DNA of 50,364 bases. Origin: JAHEAO01 sp041633555. Its GTDB lineage: Bacteria > Pseudomonadota > Alphaproteobacteria > Rhodobacterales > Rhodobacteraceae. A program made the position numbers and the translations under genes. The stretch is taken from contig JBFKFZ010000020.1 of NCBI GenBank assembly GCA_041633555.1, positions 1 through 50,364 of the forward strand, read 5' to 3'. A model generated the notes under the pieces. It was given only the letters and a program-made list of their open reading frames with translations. It did no database searches and had not been told where the DNA came from. Of the stretch, positions 41,389-49,882 are shown piece by piece (the first letter of the stretch is position 1; each line of letters starts with the position of its first letter).

Positions 41389-42926
41389 TGGAAAACCTCC
41401 TGTCGATCATCACTTTCCTGCCGATGGTCGCCGCTGTCATCCTCGCCTTCTTTCTGCGCGGCAACGATCCGGCGGCACAGGCAAATGCCAAATGGCTGGC
41501 GCTGATCGCGACCACCGCGACCTTCTTGATTTCGCTGATCGTGCTTTTCGGCTTCAACCCCGACGATACCGGCTTTCAGTTCGTCGAAGAACGCGACTGG
41601 CTGATCGGGCTCAAGTACAAGATGGGCGTCGATGGTATCTCGGTGCTGTTCGTGATGCTGACGACTTTCCTGATGCCGATCACGATCGGGGCCTGCTGGG
41701 GGGTCGAGACCCGCGTCAAGGAATACATGATCGCTTTCCTGATGCTGGAAACGCTGATGTTGGGCGTCTTCATGGCGCTCGACCTCGTGCTCTTCTACCT
41801 GTTCTTCGAGGGTGGCCTCATTCCGATGTTCCTGATCATCGGAATCTGGGGCGGCAAGGACCGGATCTACGCGGCCTTCAAGTTCTTCCTCTATACCTTC
41901 TTCGGTTCGGTCCTGATGCTGGTCGCGATGATCGCGATGTATGTCGATGCGGGCTCTACGGATATCCCGACGCTTCTGGCGCATAACTTCGCATCCGAGA
42001 CCTTCCCGGTTCTCGGCGTCCAGATCGTTGGTGGAGCGCAGACGCTGCTTTTCCTGGCCTTCTTCGCCTCGTTCGCGGTGAAGATGCCGATGTGGCCGGT
42101 CCATACCTGGCTGCCCGACGCGCACGTGCAGGCCCCGACCGCCGGTTCGGTCGTTCTGGCCGCGATCCTGCTGAAGATGGGCGGCTACGGTTTCCTGCGT
42201 TTCAGCCTGCCGATGTTCCCGGTCGCCTCGGACATATGGGCGCCCATGGTGCTGTGGCTTTCGGCGATCGCCATCGTCTACACATCGCTCGTCGCGCTAG
42301 CCCAGCAGGACATGAAGAAGCTGATCGCCTATTCCTCGGTCGCGCATATGGGCTATGTGACCGCCGGGATCTTCGCCGCCAACCAGCAGGGCATCGATGG
42401 CGCGATCTTCCAAATGCTCAGCCACGGCTTCATCTCCGGCGCGCTCTTCCTTTGCGTCGGCGTGATCTATGACCGGATGCATACCCGCGACATCGACGCC
42501 TATGGGGGGCTCGTGAACCGGATGCCGGCCTATGCGCTGATCTTCATGCTCTTCACCATGGCCAATGTCGGCCTGCCAGGCACCAGCGGATTCATCGGCG
42601 AATTCCTGACGCTTCTGGGCATCTTCCAGGCCAATACCTGGGTCGCGCTTTTCGCTGCGTCGGGTGTGATCCTGTCGGCGGCCTACGCGCTTTGGCTCTA
42701 TCGCCGGGTGGTAATGGGCGACCTGATCAAGGAAAGCCTGAAATCGATCACCGACATGACCAGACGTGAACGCGCGATCTTCGCGCCGCTGGTCGTCATG
42801 ACCATCCTTCTCGGCGTCTATCCGGCGCTTGTGACCGACATCATCGGGCCAAGTGTTTCCGCGCTGATCACCGACTACAAAGCCGCGCTTCCTGTCGATC
42901 AGGTGGCCGCCATGGCATCGCATTAA
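41388..42926 (+). CDS. nuoM: NADH-quinone oxidoreductase subunit M
   Basis: NuoM is the second antiporter-like proton-pumping subunit, with about 14 helices. Conserved parts are FYLFFEGGLIPMFLIIGIWG (Glu of the pump), FASFAVKMPMWPVHTWLPDA (Lys) and HVQAPTAGSVVLAAILLKMG, then DMKKLIAYSSVAHMGYVTAG. Length is 512 residues. The start shares one base with the nuoL stop (TGATG). The region is normal in length and composition. Confidence 0.97.
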   Translation: MENLLSIITFLPMVAAVILAFFLRGNDPAAQANAKWLALIATTATFLISLIVLFGFNPDDTGFQFVEERDWLIGLKYKMGVDGISVLFVMLTTFLMPITIGACWGVETRVKEYMIAFLMLETLMLGVFMALDLVLFYLFFEGGLIPMFLIIGIWGGKDRIYAAFKFFLYTFFGSVLMLVAMIAMYVDAGSTDIPTLLAHNFASETFPVLGVQIVGGAQTLLFLAFFASFAVKMPMWPVHTWLPDAHVQAPTAGSVVLAAILLKMGGYGFLRFSLPMFPVASDIWAPMVLWLSAIAIVYTSLVALAQQDMKKLIAYSSVAHMGYVTAGIFAANQQGIDGAIFQMLSHGFISGALFLCVGVIYDRMHTRDIDAYGGLVNRMPAYALIFMLFTMANVGLPGTSGFIGEFLTLLGIFQANTWVALFAASGVILSAAYALWLYRRVVMGDLIKESLKSITDMTRRERAIFAPLVVMTILLGVYPALVTDIIGPSVSALITDYKAALPVDQVAAMASH

Positions 42927-42938
42927 GGAACGACCGCA

Positions 42939-44378
42939 ATGACCGAGGCCGATTTCAACACTGTTCTGCCAGAGGTTCTGCTGGCGGTCTTTGCGATGGC
43001 GGCGCTCTTGTTCGGTGCTTATGGCGGCAAGGACAAGACCGCGCCGATGATGATCTGGGTCACTGCCGCGATCATGGCGGGCACGGCGCTCTGGATCGGG
43101 TTCAACGGGTCGGGCACCCATGCGGCTTTCGGCGGCATGTTCCTAGACGATGCGTTCAGCCGTTTCGCCAAGGTCACGATCTTGCTTTCCGCCGCCGCGG
43201 TCCTGCTGATGAGCGAGAGCTACCTTGCCAAGCGCGACCTGTTGCGGTTCGAGTTTCCGCTGCTCATCGCGCTGGCCAGCGTGGGCATGATGGTCATGGT
43301 CTCGGCGGGCGACCTGATGACGCTCTATATGGGGCTGGAACTGCAATCGCTGTCGCTTTACGTCGTCGCGGCCCTCCGCCGCGACTCGGTGAAATCAACC
43401 GAGGCCGGCCTGAAATACTTCGTCCTCGGCGCGCTGTCGTCCGGCATGCTGCTTTACGGCGCGTCGCTGGTTTACGGCTATTCCGGCACCACGCTATTCT
43501 CCGGCATCATACAGACCGCGACCGAGGGGCATCTCTCGCTCGGGCTTCTCTTCGGACTGGTGTTCCTGATCACCGGGTTGGCCTTCAAGGTTTCCGCCGT
43601 GCCGTTCCATATGTGGACACCGGATGTTTACGAGGGCTCGCCCACGCCTGTCACCGCCTTCTTTGCCACCGCGCCCAAGGTCGCCGCGATGGCGCTGTTC
43701 GCGCGGCTTCTCTTCGACGCTTTTGGCGGCGTCACTGCCGACTGGGGCCAGGTCTTGGCGCTGCTGTCGGTGGCCTCGATGTTCCTTGGTGCAGTCGCCG
43801 CCATCGGCCAGCGCAACATCAAGCGCCTGATGGCGTATTCCTCGATCGCGCATATGGGCTTTGCGCTGATGGGGCTTTCGGCTGGTACTGCGGGCGGGGT
43901 GCAGGCAATGCTGATCTACATGACGATCTATGTCACCATGAATATCGGGACCTTCGCCTTCATCCTGTCGATGGAAAAGGACGGAACGCCCGTTACCGAT
44001 ATCGGCAGCCTCAACCAGCTTTCACGGCATGAACCGCTGAAGGCGCTGGCGATGCTGGTGCTGCTCTTTTCGCTCGCCGGAGTGCCGCCGCTTGTCGGTT
44101 TCTTTGGCAAGTTCTATGTGCTCAAGGCCGCGGTCGATGCGCAGATGGCATGGCTGGCCGTCGCCGGTGTCGTCGCGTCGGTGATCGGTGCATTCTATTA
44201 CCTTCGCATCGTCTTCTACATGTATTTCGGAGAGGAGGGCGACGGCATAGACGTGCAAATGGCTCCGATCCCGTGGACCCTTTTGATGGCTTCCGCCGCC
44301 GTCATGGTGGTTGGTGTTGTTAATCTCTTTGGCATGGAGGCGCTGGCGGCAACAGCGGCAGACGCCCTTGTCCGGTAA
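42939..44378 (+). CDS. nuoN: NADH-quinone oxidoreductase subunit N
   Basis: NuoN is the antiporter-like subunit nearest the peripheral arm. Motifs are TLYMGLELQSLSLYVVAALR (Glu), LAFKVSAVPFHMWTPDVYEG (Lys) and SPTPVTAFFATAPKVAAMAL, then RNIKRLMAYSSIAHMGFALM. Length is 479 residues. It lies 12 bases after nuoM and is the last nuo gene. The next gene, birA, starts 7 bases after its stop, so transcription probably runs on. Confidence 0.97.
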   Translation: MTEADFNTVLPEVLLAVFAMAALLFGAYGGKDKTAPMMIWVTAAIMAGTALWIGFNGSGTHAAFGGMFLDDAFSRFAKVTILLSAAAVLLMSESYLAKRDLLRFEFPLLIALASVGMMVMVSAGDLMTLYMGLELQSLSLYVVAALRRDSVKSTEAGLKYFVLGALSSGMLLYGASLVYGYSGTTLFSGIIQTATEGHLSLGLLFGLVFLITGLAFKVSAVPFHMWTPDVYEGSPTPVTAFFATAPKVAAMALFARLLFDAFGGVTADWGQVLALLSVASMFLGAVAAIGQRNIKRLMAYSSIAHMGFALMGLSAGTAGGVQAMLIYMTIYVTMNIGTFAFILSMEKDGTPVTDIGSLNQLSRHEPLKALAMLVLLFSLAGVPPLVGFFGKFYVLKAAVDAQMAWLAVAGVVASVIGAFYYLRIVFYMYFGEEGDGIDVQMAPIPWTLLMASAAVMVVGVVNLFGMEALAATAADALVR

Positions 44379-44385
44379 TTGGCGC

Positions 44386-45147
44386 GTGGATAGCGGAGAG
44401 GGGCTCTGGCCTCAGGGCGTTGGCCGGCGCATCCTCTTGCAGTCCGAAAGCACCAATGCCGAGGGCCTGAGGCTCGCCCCGACACTCGCCCATCCCGAGT
44501 GGATTGTCGCCCGGCTCCAGACTGCGGGCCATGGCCGCCGCGGCCGTGCGTGGGACAGCCCCCATGGCAATTTCGCGGGCACGCTGGTCATGCGCCCGAC
44601 CGAACCTGCCGAGCAGGTGGCATTGCGCTCCTTCGTGGCGGCGCTTGCGCTATACGATACGCTCGTTGCAATTCTCGGGCGGACCGAGGGGCTGGAACTG
44701 AAATGGCCCAATGATGTGCTTTTGGACGGTGGCAAGGTCGCCGGGGTCCTGCTGGAAAGCCAGGGCAAGGGTCGCGACGTCGAGTATTTGGCCATCGGCA
44801 TCGGCGTCAATCTCGCCAGCGCGCCGGACCCGGATACGCTGGAACCGGGCGCCATGCTTCCGGTCGCGCTTGGAGAGGTCATGGGCGGCACGATCGGGCC
44901 GGAAAACTTCCTCGAACTCCTGGGTCCCACCTATGCCTACTGGGAGCATCAGTTCGTGACCCGTGGCTTCGCGCCGGTCCGCGAGGCCTGGCTCGACCGC
45001 GCCGCGAGGCTGGGAGAGCTGATCACGGCGCGCACCGGGAGCCGGGAACTGATTGGGACCTTCGAGACTGTGGACGAGGCCGGCAACCTGATCCTGACCA
45101 ATGCCGAGGGCCGCCACACCATCCCCGCCGCCGAGGTGTTTTTCTAG
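44386..45147 (+). CDS. birA: Biotin--[acetyl-CoA-carboxylase] ligase
   Basis: The enzyme makes biotinyl-AMP and attaches biotin to a Lys of carrier proteins. The 253-residue product has RILLQSESTNAEGLRLAP (adenylate-binding start), QTAGHGRRGRAWDSPHGNFA (the GRGRxGRxW loop), LELKWPNDVLLDGGKVAGVL (KWPND motif with catalytic Lys) and AIGIGVNLAS. There is no N-terminal DNA-binding domain, so it is a ligase only, not a repressor. The start is uncertain: GTG at 44386 gives a normal N-terminus, TTG at 44368 would overlap nuoN. MccA encoded here is one likely substrate. Confidence 0.92.
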   Translation: MDSGEGLWPQGVGRRILLQSESTNAEGLRLAPTLAHPEWIVARLQTAGHGRRGRAWDSPHGNFAGTLVMRPTEPAEQVALRSFVAALALYDTLVAILGRTEGLELKWPNDVLLDGGKVAGVLLESQGKGRDVEYLAIGIGVNLASAPDPDTLEPGAMLPVALGEVMGGTIGPENFLELLGPTYAYWEHQFVTRGFAPVREAWLDRAARLGELITARTGSRELIGTFETVDEAGNLILTNAEGRHTIPAAEVFF

Positions 45148-45177
45148 CGCGCGGCGCATGACCAAGGGACATCGCCC

Positions 45178-45954
45178 ATGCTGCTTTGCATTGACACTGG
45201 CAACACCAATACCGTGTTTTCCATCTGGGATGGCAGGAAGTTTCTTGCCACCTGGCGGACCTCGACCGAACATCAGCGCACGGCTGACCAGTATTATGTT
45301 TGGCTGCGCACGCTGGTGGACGCCAAGAAACTGGACGTCAAGATCACCGAGGTCATCATATCCTCGACTGTGCCCCGCGTGGTCTTCAACCTCCGCGTCC
45401 TCTGTGACCGCTATTTCAACTGTCGTCCCTATGTTGTCGGCAAACCTGAATGCCTCCTTCCCATCGCCCCGCGCGTCGATCAGGGCACAGTCGTCGGGCC
45501 CGATCGGATCGTGAATACCACTGGTGCCCATGATCGGCACGGCGGCGACCTGATCGTCGTGGATTATGGCACCGCCACCACCTTCGACGTTACCGCCCAT
45601 GACGGCGCCTATGTCGGCGGCGTGATCGCGCCGGGTGTCAATCTCAGCCTCGAAGCGCTGCATCAGGCCGCGGCCGCCTTGCCGCATGTCGATGTGACAA
45701 AGCCTGAGAAGGTGATTGGCACGAATACGGTTGCATGTATGCAGTCGGGTGTGTTCTGGGGGTATATCGGCCTTGTCAAAGGTATCTGCGCCCAGATCAA
45801 GGACGAATACGGCAAGCCGATGACGATCATCGGCACTGGCGGCCTCGCGCCGCTCTTTGCCCAGGGCAACGGGCTGTTCGACGTGATCGAGGATGACCTG
45901 ACGATGCACGGCCTGACCGTGATCCACAAATACAACAAGGACATGGGCAATTGA
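45178..45954 (+). CDS. coaX: Type III pantothenate kinase
   Basis: CoaX phosphorylates pantothenate, the first step to coenzyme A. It starts MLLCIDTGNTNTVFSIWDGR, the phosphate-1 motif of this ASKHA-fold kinase. VVDYGTATTFDV is the phosphate-2 motif with substrate-binding Asp, and VGGVIAPGVNLSLEAL follows. IGTGGLAPLF lies near the end. Length 258 is normal for type III enzymes, which are not inhibited by CoA and often need K+ or NH4+. An AAGGGA site precedes the ATG. It lies between birA and rnj, an order I recall from many Rhodobacterales. Confidence 0.95.
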   Translation: MLLCIDTGNTNTVFSIWDGRKFLATWRTSTEHQRTADQYYVWLRTLVDAKKLDVKITEVIISSTVPRVVFNLRVLCDRYFNCRPYVVGKPECLLPIAPRVDQGTVVGPDRIVNTTGAHDRHGGDLIVVDYGTATTFDVTAHDGAYVGGVIAPGVNLSLEALHQAAAALPHVDVTKPEKVIGTNTVACMQSGVFWGYIGLVKGICAQIKDEYGKPMTIIGTGGLAPLFAQGNGLFDVIEDDLTMHGLTVIHKYNKDMGN

Positions 45955-47618
45955 GCCAGGACCGTCTGATCTATCTTCCTCTCGGCGGCGCCGGCGAGAT
46001 CGGGATGAACTGCTACCTTTACGGTTACGGGCCGGCCGGGAAAGAGCGGTTCATCATGGTCGATCTCGGCCTGACCTTTCCGGATATGGACAGCACGCCG
46101 GGTGTTGACCTGATCCTGCCCGACATCGACTGGATCGAGAAACGCCGCGACCGGCTCGACGCGATCTTCATCACCCATGCGCACGAGGATCACGTCGGTG
46201 CGATCGGCCATCTCTGGGGGCATCTCAAGGCGCCGATCTATGCGCGCAGTTTCACCGCCCATATGGCGCGGCTGAAGTTCGAGGAAACCGGTCATGACGA
46301 ACTGATGATCAAGACCGCTTCGGCCTGGCCCGAAGCGGTCGAGGCCGGACCGTTCAGGGTTTCGTTCGCGCCGATCTCGCATTCTATTCCCGAAAGTTCC
46401 GCGCTTCTCATCGACACGCCGGTGGGGCGGATCGTCCATACCGGCGATTTCAAGCTCGATGAGAATCCGGGCGTTGGCGAGGCCTGGAACAAGGAGGTCT
46501 GGGCCGATATTGCCGCCACCGGCGTCAAGGCGCTGGTCTGCGACTCCACCAATGTGTTTTCGCCGCATCCGGGGCGCTCGGAATCCTCGCTGCCCGAACC
46601 GATCACCGACCTGGTCGCCGGGGCCACAGGACTTGTTGCCGCCACGACGTTCGCGTCCAACATTGCGCGGGTCAAGACCCTCGCCGTGGCGGGCAAGAAG
46701 GCGGGCCGCTCGGTCGTCTTGCTGGGCCGGGCGATGCGGCGGATGATCACCGCGGGCGTCGAAACCGGCATCCTTACCGATTTTCCTGCCACCGTCAGCC
46801 CCGAGGATGCACTGTCGATCCCGCGCGACCAGTTGATGCTGATCGTCACTGGATCGCAGGGCGAACGCCGCGCCGCCTCGGCGCAATTGAGCCGCGGCAA
46901 GTATCTCGGCCTGGCGCTGAAAGAAGGCGACCTCTTCCTGTTTTCCTCGAAGACGATCCCGGGCAACGAGCGCAGCGTCGGGCGCATCGTCAACGCCTTT
47001 TCCGAAATGGGCGTTGATGTCGTCGACGACTCGTCCGGCCTCTACCACGTCTCGGGCCATGCCAACCGGCCGGATCTGGCCGAGATGCACCGACTGATGT
47101 CGCCCGAGGTGCTGATCCCGATGCATGGCGAACACCGCCATCTGCGCGAACATGTGAAGCTCGCCGCCGAATCCGGTCTGACCGGAATTCTGGCGCCGAA
47201 TGGCAGCATGGTCGAGATCTCCGGCTCCGTGTCGAAGGTGGTCGAGCACATTCAGACCGGCCGCACCTATCTCGACGGCGCGGTGCTGATTGGCGCGATG
47301 GATGGCGTTGTGCGCGACCGCATCCGCATGGCGCTGAACGGACATGTCCTCGTGACCCTGATCGTCGAGGATAACGAACCATTGGGCGAGGCTTGGTGCG
47401 AAGCGATGGGCCTGCCCGAATCCGGTCGGTCGCGCGCGCCTCTCGTCGAGGTTCTGGAAGATGACGTGACCCAGTTCCTGATGCGCGCCGGGCGCAAGAC
47501 GCTGGTCAACGACGACAAGCTTGGCGAAGAGATTCGCAAGATCGTGCGCAACACCGCCAATGACGAGATCGGCAAGAAGCCCGAGGTCACGGTTGTCGTC
47601 AGCCGGTTGCAGAGCTAG
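45951..47618 (+). CDS. rnj: Ribonuclease J
   Basis: RNase J is a zinc-dependent 5'-3' exonuclease and endonuclease involved in mRNA turnover and RNA maturation. The metallo-beta-lactamase signature HAHEDH is at about residues 76-81 within IFITHAHEDHVGAIGHLWGH. The beta-CASP domain and returning lactamase strand are seen in IVTGSQGERRAASAQLSRGK and YHVSGHANRPDLAEMHRLMS, then VLIPMHGEHRHLREHVKLA. A C-terminal domain follows. Length 555 is typical. It starts at TTG 45951, which overlaps the coaX stop as TTGA. That start gives SQDRLIYLPLGGAGEIGMN, the right family N-terminus. Confidence 0.95.
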   Translation: MSQDRLIYLPLGGAGEIGMNCYLYGYGPAGKERFIMVDLGLTFPDMDSTPGVDLILPDIDWIEKRRDRLDAIFITHAHEDHVGAIGHLWGHLKAPIYARSFTAHMARLKFEETGHDELMIKTASAWPEAVEAGPFRVSFAPISHSIPESSALLIDTPVGRIVHTGDFKLDENPGVGEAWNKEVWADIAATGVKALVCDSTNVFSPHPGRSESSLPEPITDLVAGATGLVAATTFASNIARVKTLAVAGKKAGRSVVLLGRAMRRMITAGVETGILTDFPATVSPEDALSIPRDQLMLIVTGSQGERRAASAQLSRGKYLGLALKEGDLFLFSSKTIPGNERSVGRIVNAFSEMGVDVVDDSSGLYHVSGHANRPDLAEMHRLMSPEVLIPMHGEHRHLREHVKLAAESGLTGILAPNGSMVEISGSVSKVVEHIQTGRTYLDGAVLIGAMDGVVRDRIRMALNGHVLVTLIVEDNEPLGEAWCEAMGLPESGRSRAPLVEVLEDDVTQFLMRAGRKTLVNDDKLGEEIRKIVRNTANDEIGKKPEVTVVVSRLQS

Positions 47619-47627
47619 CGCGACGCC

Positions 47628-47648
47628 GCCCTGGACTTGATCCAGGGC
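47628..47648. repeat. REP-like palindrome after rnj
   Basis: GCCCTGGA-CTTGA-TCCAGGGC is a perfect palindrome of 8 pairs with the same CTTGA loop as the one at 38640, placed 10 bases after the rnj stop. It lies between the converging rnj and helicase genes, so a role as a shared transcript end or mRNA 3' stabiliser is plausible. No T tract follows. Confidence 0.7.
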
Positions 47649-47681
47649 CTCCAGTCAGGCCTAGCAGGTCGGCGTCGGCAA

Positions 47682-47704
47682 CTGGCACTTTAGGAATGTG
47701 CCAG
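47682..47704. repeat. Hairpin in the rnj-helicase convergent gap
   Basis: CTGGCAC at 47682-47688 and GTGCCAG at 47698-47704 form a perfect 7-pair stem with a 9-base loop (TTTAGGAAT). It sits between convergent genes about 57 bases from the helicase stop. It could be part of a transcript end, but there is no U tract on either strand. Confidence 0.4.
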
Positions 47705-47760
47705 CGGATCCGGTGGGGTGCCAATCAATGTTCAAAGGCGCTGCGCGGCCTGCAAGCCGA

Positions 47761-49200
47761 TCAACTGGCGCTACGATCCTCGAAACTCAAGGCTATGAAA
47801 CTCGGCAAATGGTCGCCCATGCCCACGACCTTGTCGCCACCGCCCTGGCGGTTCCGGCTGTGGCTGCGATCACCGCCCGACCGCTCGTTGCGCTGGCGGG
47901 ACGGTTTGCCCTCCGCCTGGAGTGCTCCGGCGGCCTCGGTGGCCAACTCCGGTTTCGGCGCGGTGTCCTTGGTCTTGCGCGATCGCGGCGCGCGCTCGCG
48001 GCGCGGTTTTTCCTCTGCCGCTGACTCTGCTTGAACATTGGAAGATACCGGCTTTGCCGGGTATTCGCCGCGCGGAATCTCCTTTTCGATCAGCTTCTCG
48101 ATCGCGGCAAGGTTCTTGTCGTCGTGCGGCACGCAGATCATGATCGCCTTGCCGTCACGACCGGCGCGGCCGGTGCGGCCGATCCGGTGCACATAATCCT
48201 CGGGGTGGCTCGGCACGTCGAAATTGAATACATGGCTGACCGAGGGCACGTCCAGCCCGCGGGCCGCCACGTCAGAGGCAACAAGGAACCGCAAGGCCCC
48301 ATCGCGAAACCCGTCAAGCGTCCGCGTCCGCTGCGACTGGTCCAGATCGCCATGGATTGGGGCCGCATCATATCCGTACTTCTTCAGTGATTTGGCCACG
48401 ATATCCACATCCGTCTTCCGGTTGCAGAAAACGATGGCGTTGGTGCATTTGTCACCTTCGGCGTCGATCAGCGACCGCAACACGGCGCGTTTTTCGCTCG
48501 GCTGCCTGTCCTTCCGGCTGCCCCGGAACGGCACAACGACCTGTTCGATCGTCTCTGAGGCCGTCGCTTGCCGCGCCACCTCGACCTTGGCGGGGGCGGA
48601 CAGGAAGGTGTTTGTGATCCGCTCGATCTCTGGCGCCATGGTGGCGCTGAAGAACAGCGTTTGCCGGGTGAACGGCGTCAGGCTGAAAATCCGTTCAATA
48701 TCCGGAATGAAGCCCATATCGAGCATGCGGTCGGCCTCGTCGACCACCATGATCTGCACGCCCGTCAGCAACAACTTGCCGCGTTCGAAATGATCGAGCA
48801 GGCGGCCCGGCGTGGCAATGAGCACATCGACACCACGGTCGATCAGCAGATCCTGTTCCTTGAACGAAACACCGCCGATAAGCAGCGCCTTGGTCAGTTT
48901 CAAGTGCTTGGTGTAAGTGTCAAAGTTTTCAGCGACTTGTGCGGCCAGCTCGCGCGTGGGGCACAGGACCAGCGAACGCGGCATCCGCGCCCGCGCCCGG
49001 CCCTTGGCCAGAAGCGTGATCATCGGCAGCACAAAACCCGCGGTCTTGCCGGTGCCTGTCTGGGCAATGCCCAGTACGTCGCGCCCTTCCAAGGCGGCAG
49101 GAATGGCCCCCGCCTGGATCGGCGTGGGGGTTTCGTAGCCGGCTTCTTCAACAGCTTTGAGGACCTTCGGGTCCAGATTCAGGTCAGAGAACTTCGTCAT
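47761..49200 (-). CDS. DEAD-box ATP-dependent RNA helicase
   Basis: The 479-residue protein has the full DEAD-box set: Q motif (YETPTPIQAGAIPAAL), motif I AQTGTGKT, Ia PTRELAAQ, motif II VVDEADRMLDMGF, motif III SAT, IV-V (NAIVFCNRKTDVD, VASDVAARGLDVP) and VI HRIGRTGRAGR. The C-terminal tail (about 370-479) is Arg/Lys/Glu-rich with EEKPRRERAPRSRKTKD and QRNERSGGDRSHSRNRQGGG, ending VVGMGDHLPSFIALSFEDRS. It resembles RhlE-type helicases, which act in ribosome assembly, RNA decay and cold adaptation. A perfect hairpin lies directly before its start codon. RNase J, encoded convergently, also acts on RNA. Confidence 0.93.
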   Translation of the reverse strand: MTKFSDLNLDPKVLKAVEEAGYETPTPIQAGAIPAALEGRDVLGIAQTGTGKTAGFVLPMITLLAKGRARARMPRSLVLCPTRELAAQVAENFDTYTKHLKLTKALLIGGVSFKEQDLLIDRGVDVLIATPGRLLDHFERGKLLLTGVQIMVVDEADRMLDMGFIPDIERIFSLTPFTRQTLFFSATMAPEIERITNTFLSAPAKVEVARQATASETIEQVVVPFRGSRKDRQPSEKRAVLRSLIDAEGDKCTNAIVFCNRKTDVDIVAKSLKKYGYDAAPIHGDLDQSQRTRTLDGFRDGALRFLVASDVAARGLDVPSVSHVFNFDVPSHPEDYVHRIGRTGRAGRDGKAIMICVPHDDKNLAAIEKLIEKEIPRGEYPAKPVSSNVQAESAAEEKPRRERAPRSRKTKDTAPKPELATEAAGALQAEGKPSRQRNERSGGDRSHSRNRQGGGDKVVGMGDHLPSFIALSFEDRSAS

Positions 49201-49201
49201 T

Positions 49202-49225
49202 TATGTCCGTGTTCTTACGGACATA
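49202..49225 (-). promoter_or_regulatory. Hairpin at the 5' end of the helicase coding region (possible translation control)
   Basis: TATGTCCGT at 49202-49210 and ACGGACATA at 49217-49225 form a perfect 9-pair stem with a 6-base loop. On the minus strand the loop reads AAGAAC, the only purine-rich ribosome-binding-like stretch near the start. The second stem arm ends one base before the ATG at 49200. Folding would hide or present the start region. An AT-rich stem of this size could open with temperature or by the helicase itself. The rest of the 49201-49453 gap holds no gene I can see. Confidence 0.55.
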
Positions 49226-49453
49226 TTGCGCCCGTAACGTCTGATGAGGCCCGGCCCGTATGGCCATCTCACTCCGAGTGCCTCAGAATGGAGCGTGGCT
49301 ACTCCAATTGCTGGCCGCGGTCAATGTGACTCGTCCGAACGCTGATCAATAAGACATGATCGGGCCTGATTGTTTCGGAAATATGCCGTTGCTTGGAACT
49401 AATGACGGCCGTAGTGGGTTATCTTGGATGGTTTGAACAGGAAAGGATGCGAG

Positions 49454-49882
49454 ATGATCAAGAAAAAGGGGTCGGCTGTCTGGCAGGGCACGCTGAAAGG
49501 AGGCAAAGGTACGGTTTCGACCGAGACCGGCGTGGTCAAGGACCAGCCTTACGGCTTCAACACGCGCTTCGAAGACAAGGTGGGTACCAACCCCGAAGAA
49601 CTGATCGCCGCAGCCCATGCCAGCTGTTTTTCGATGGCATTGTCCGTATTCCTCGCCGAGCACGGTCTGACCGCTGACTCCATTTCGACGACGGCCACAA
49701 TATCGCTGGAACAAGTCGACGGGGATTTCACCATCACGAGATCCCACCTCGACATGACGGCAACGGTCCCCGGAGCCGATGAAGCGACATTCAATAAAGC
49801 CGCCGAGGGTGCCAAGGCGAACTGCCCTGTCTCCCGCCTTTTGAAGGCTGAGATCACGCTGGACGCGAAGCTGGCCGGATGA
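49454..49882 (+). CDS. OsmC/Ohr family peroxiredoxin-like protein
   Basis: The 142-residue product has the two reactive Cys of the family: the peroxidatic one in EELIAAAHASCFSMALSVFL and the resolving one in GAKANCPVSRLLKAEITLD. It starts MIKKKGSAVWQGTLKGGKGT, typical of OsmC. Such proteins reduce organic hydroperoxides using a Cys-Cys pair and dihydrolipoyl-type reductants. The short spacing pattern suits OsmC rather than Ohr, but the two overlap. I chose ATG at 49454, with AGGATGCGAG upstream; an earlier in-frame ATG (49424) adds ten residues. It stands alone, downstream of the divergent helicase promoter. Confidence 0.9.
   Translation: MIKKKGSAVWQGTLKGGKGTVSTETGVVKDQPYGFNTRFEDKVGTNPEELIAAAHASCFSMALSVFLAEHGLTADSISTTATISLEQVDGDFTITRSHLDMTATVPGADEATFNKAAEGAKANCPVSRLLKAEITLDAKLAG

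Noticed and set aside
45663..47345. 560-codon minus-strand frame opposite coaX and rnj
   Set aside because: Shadow frame; both plus-strand genes are intact with full motifs, and the antisense product has no recognisable fold.
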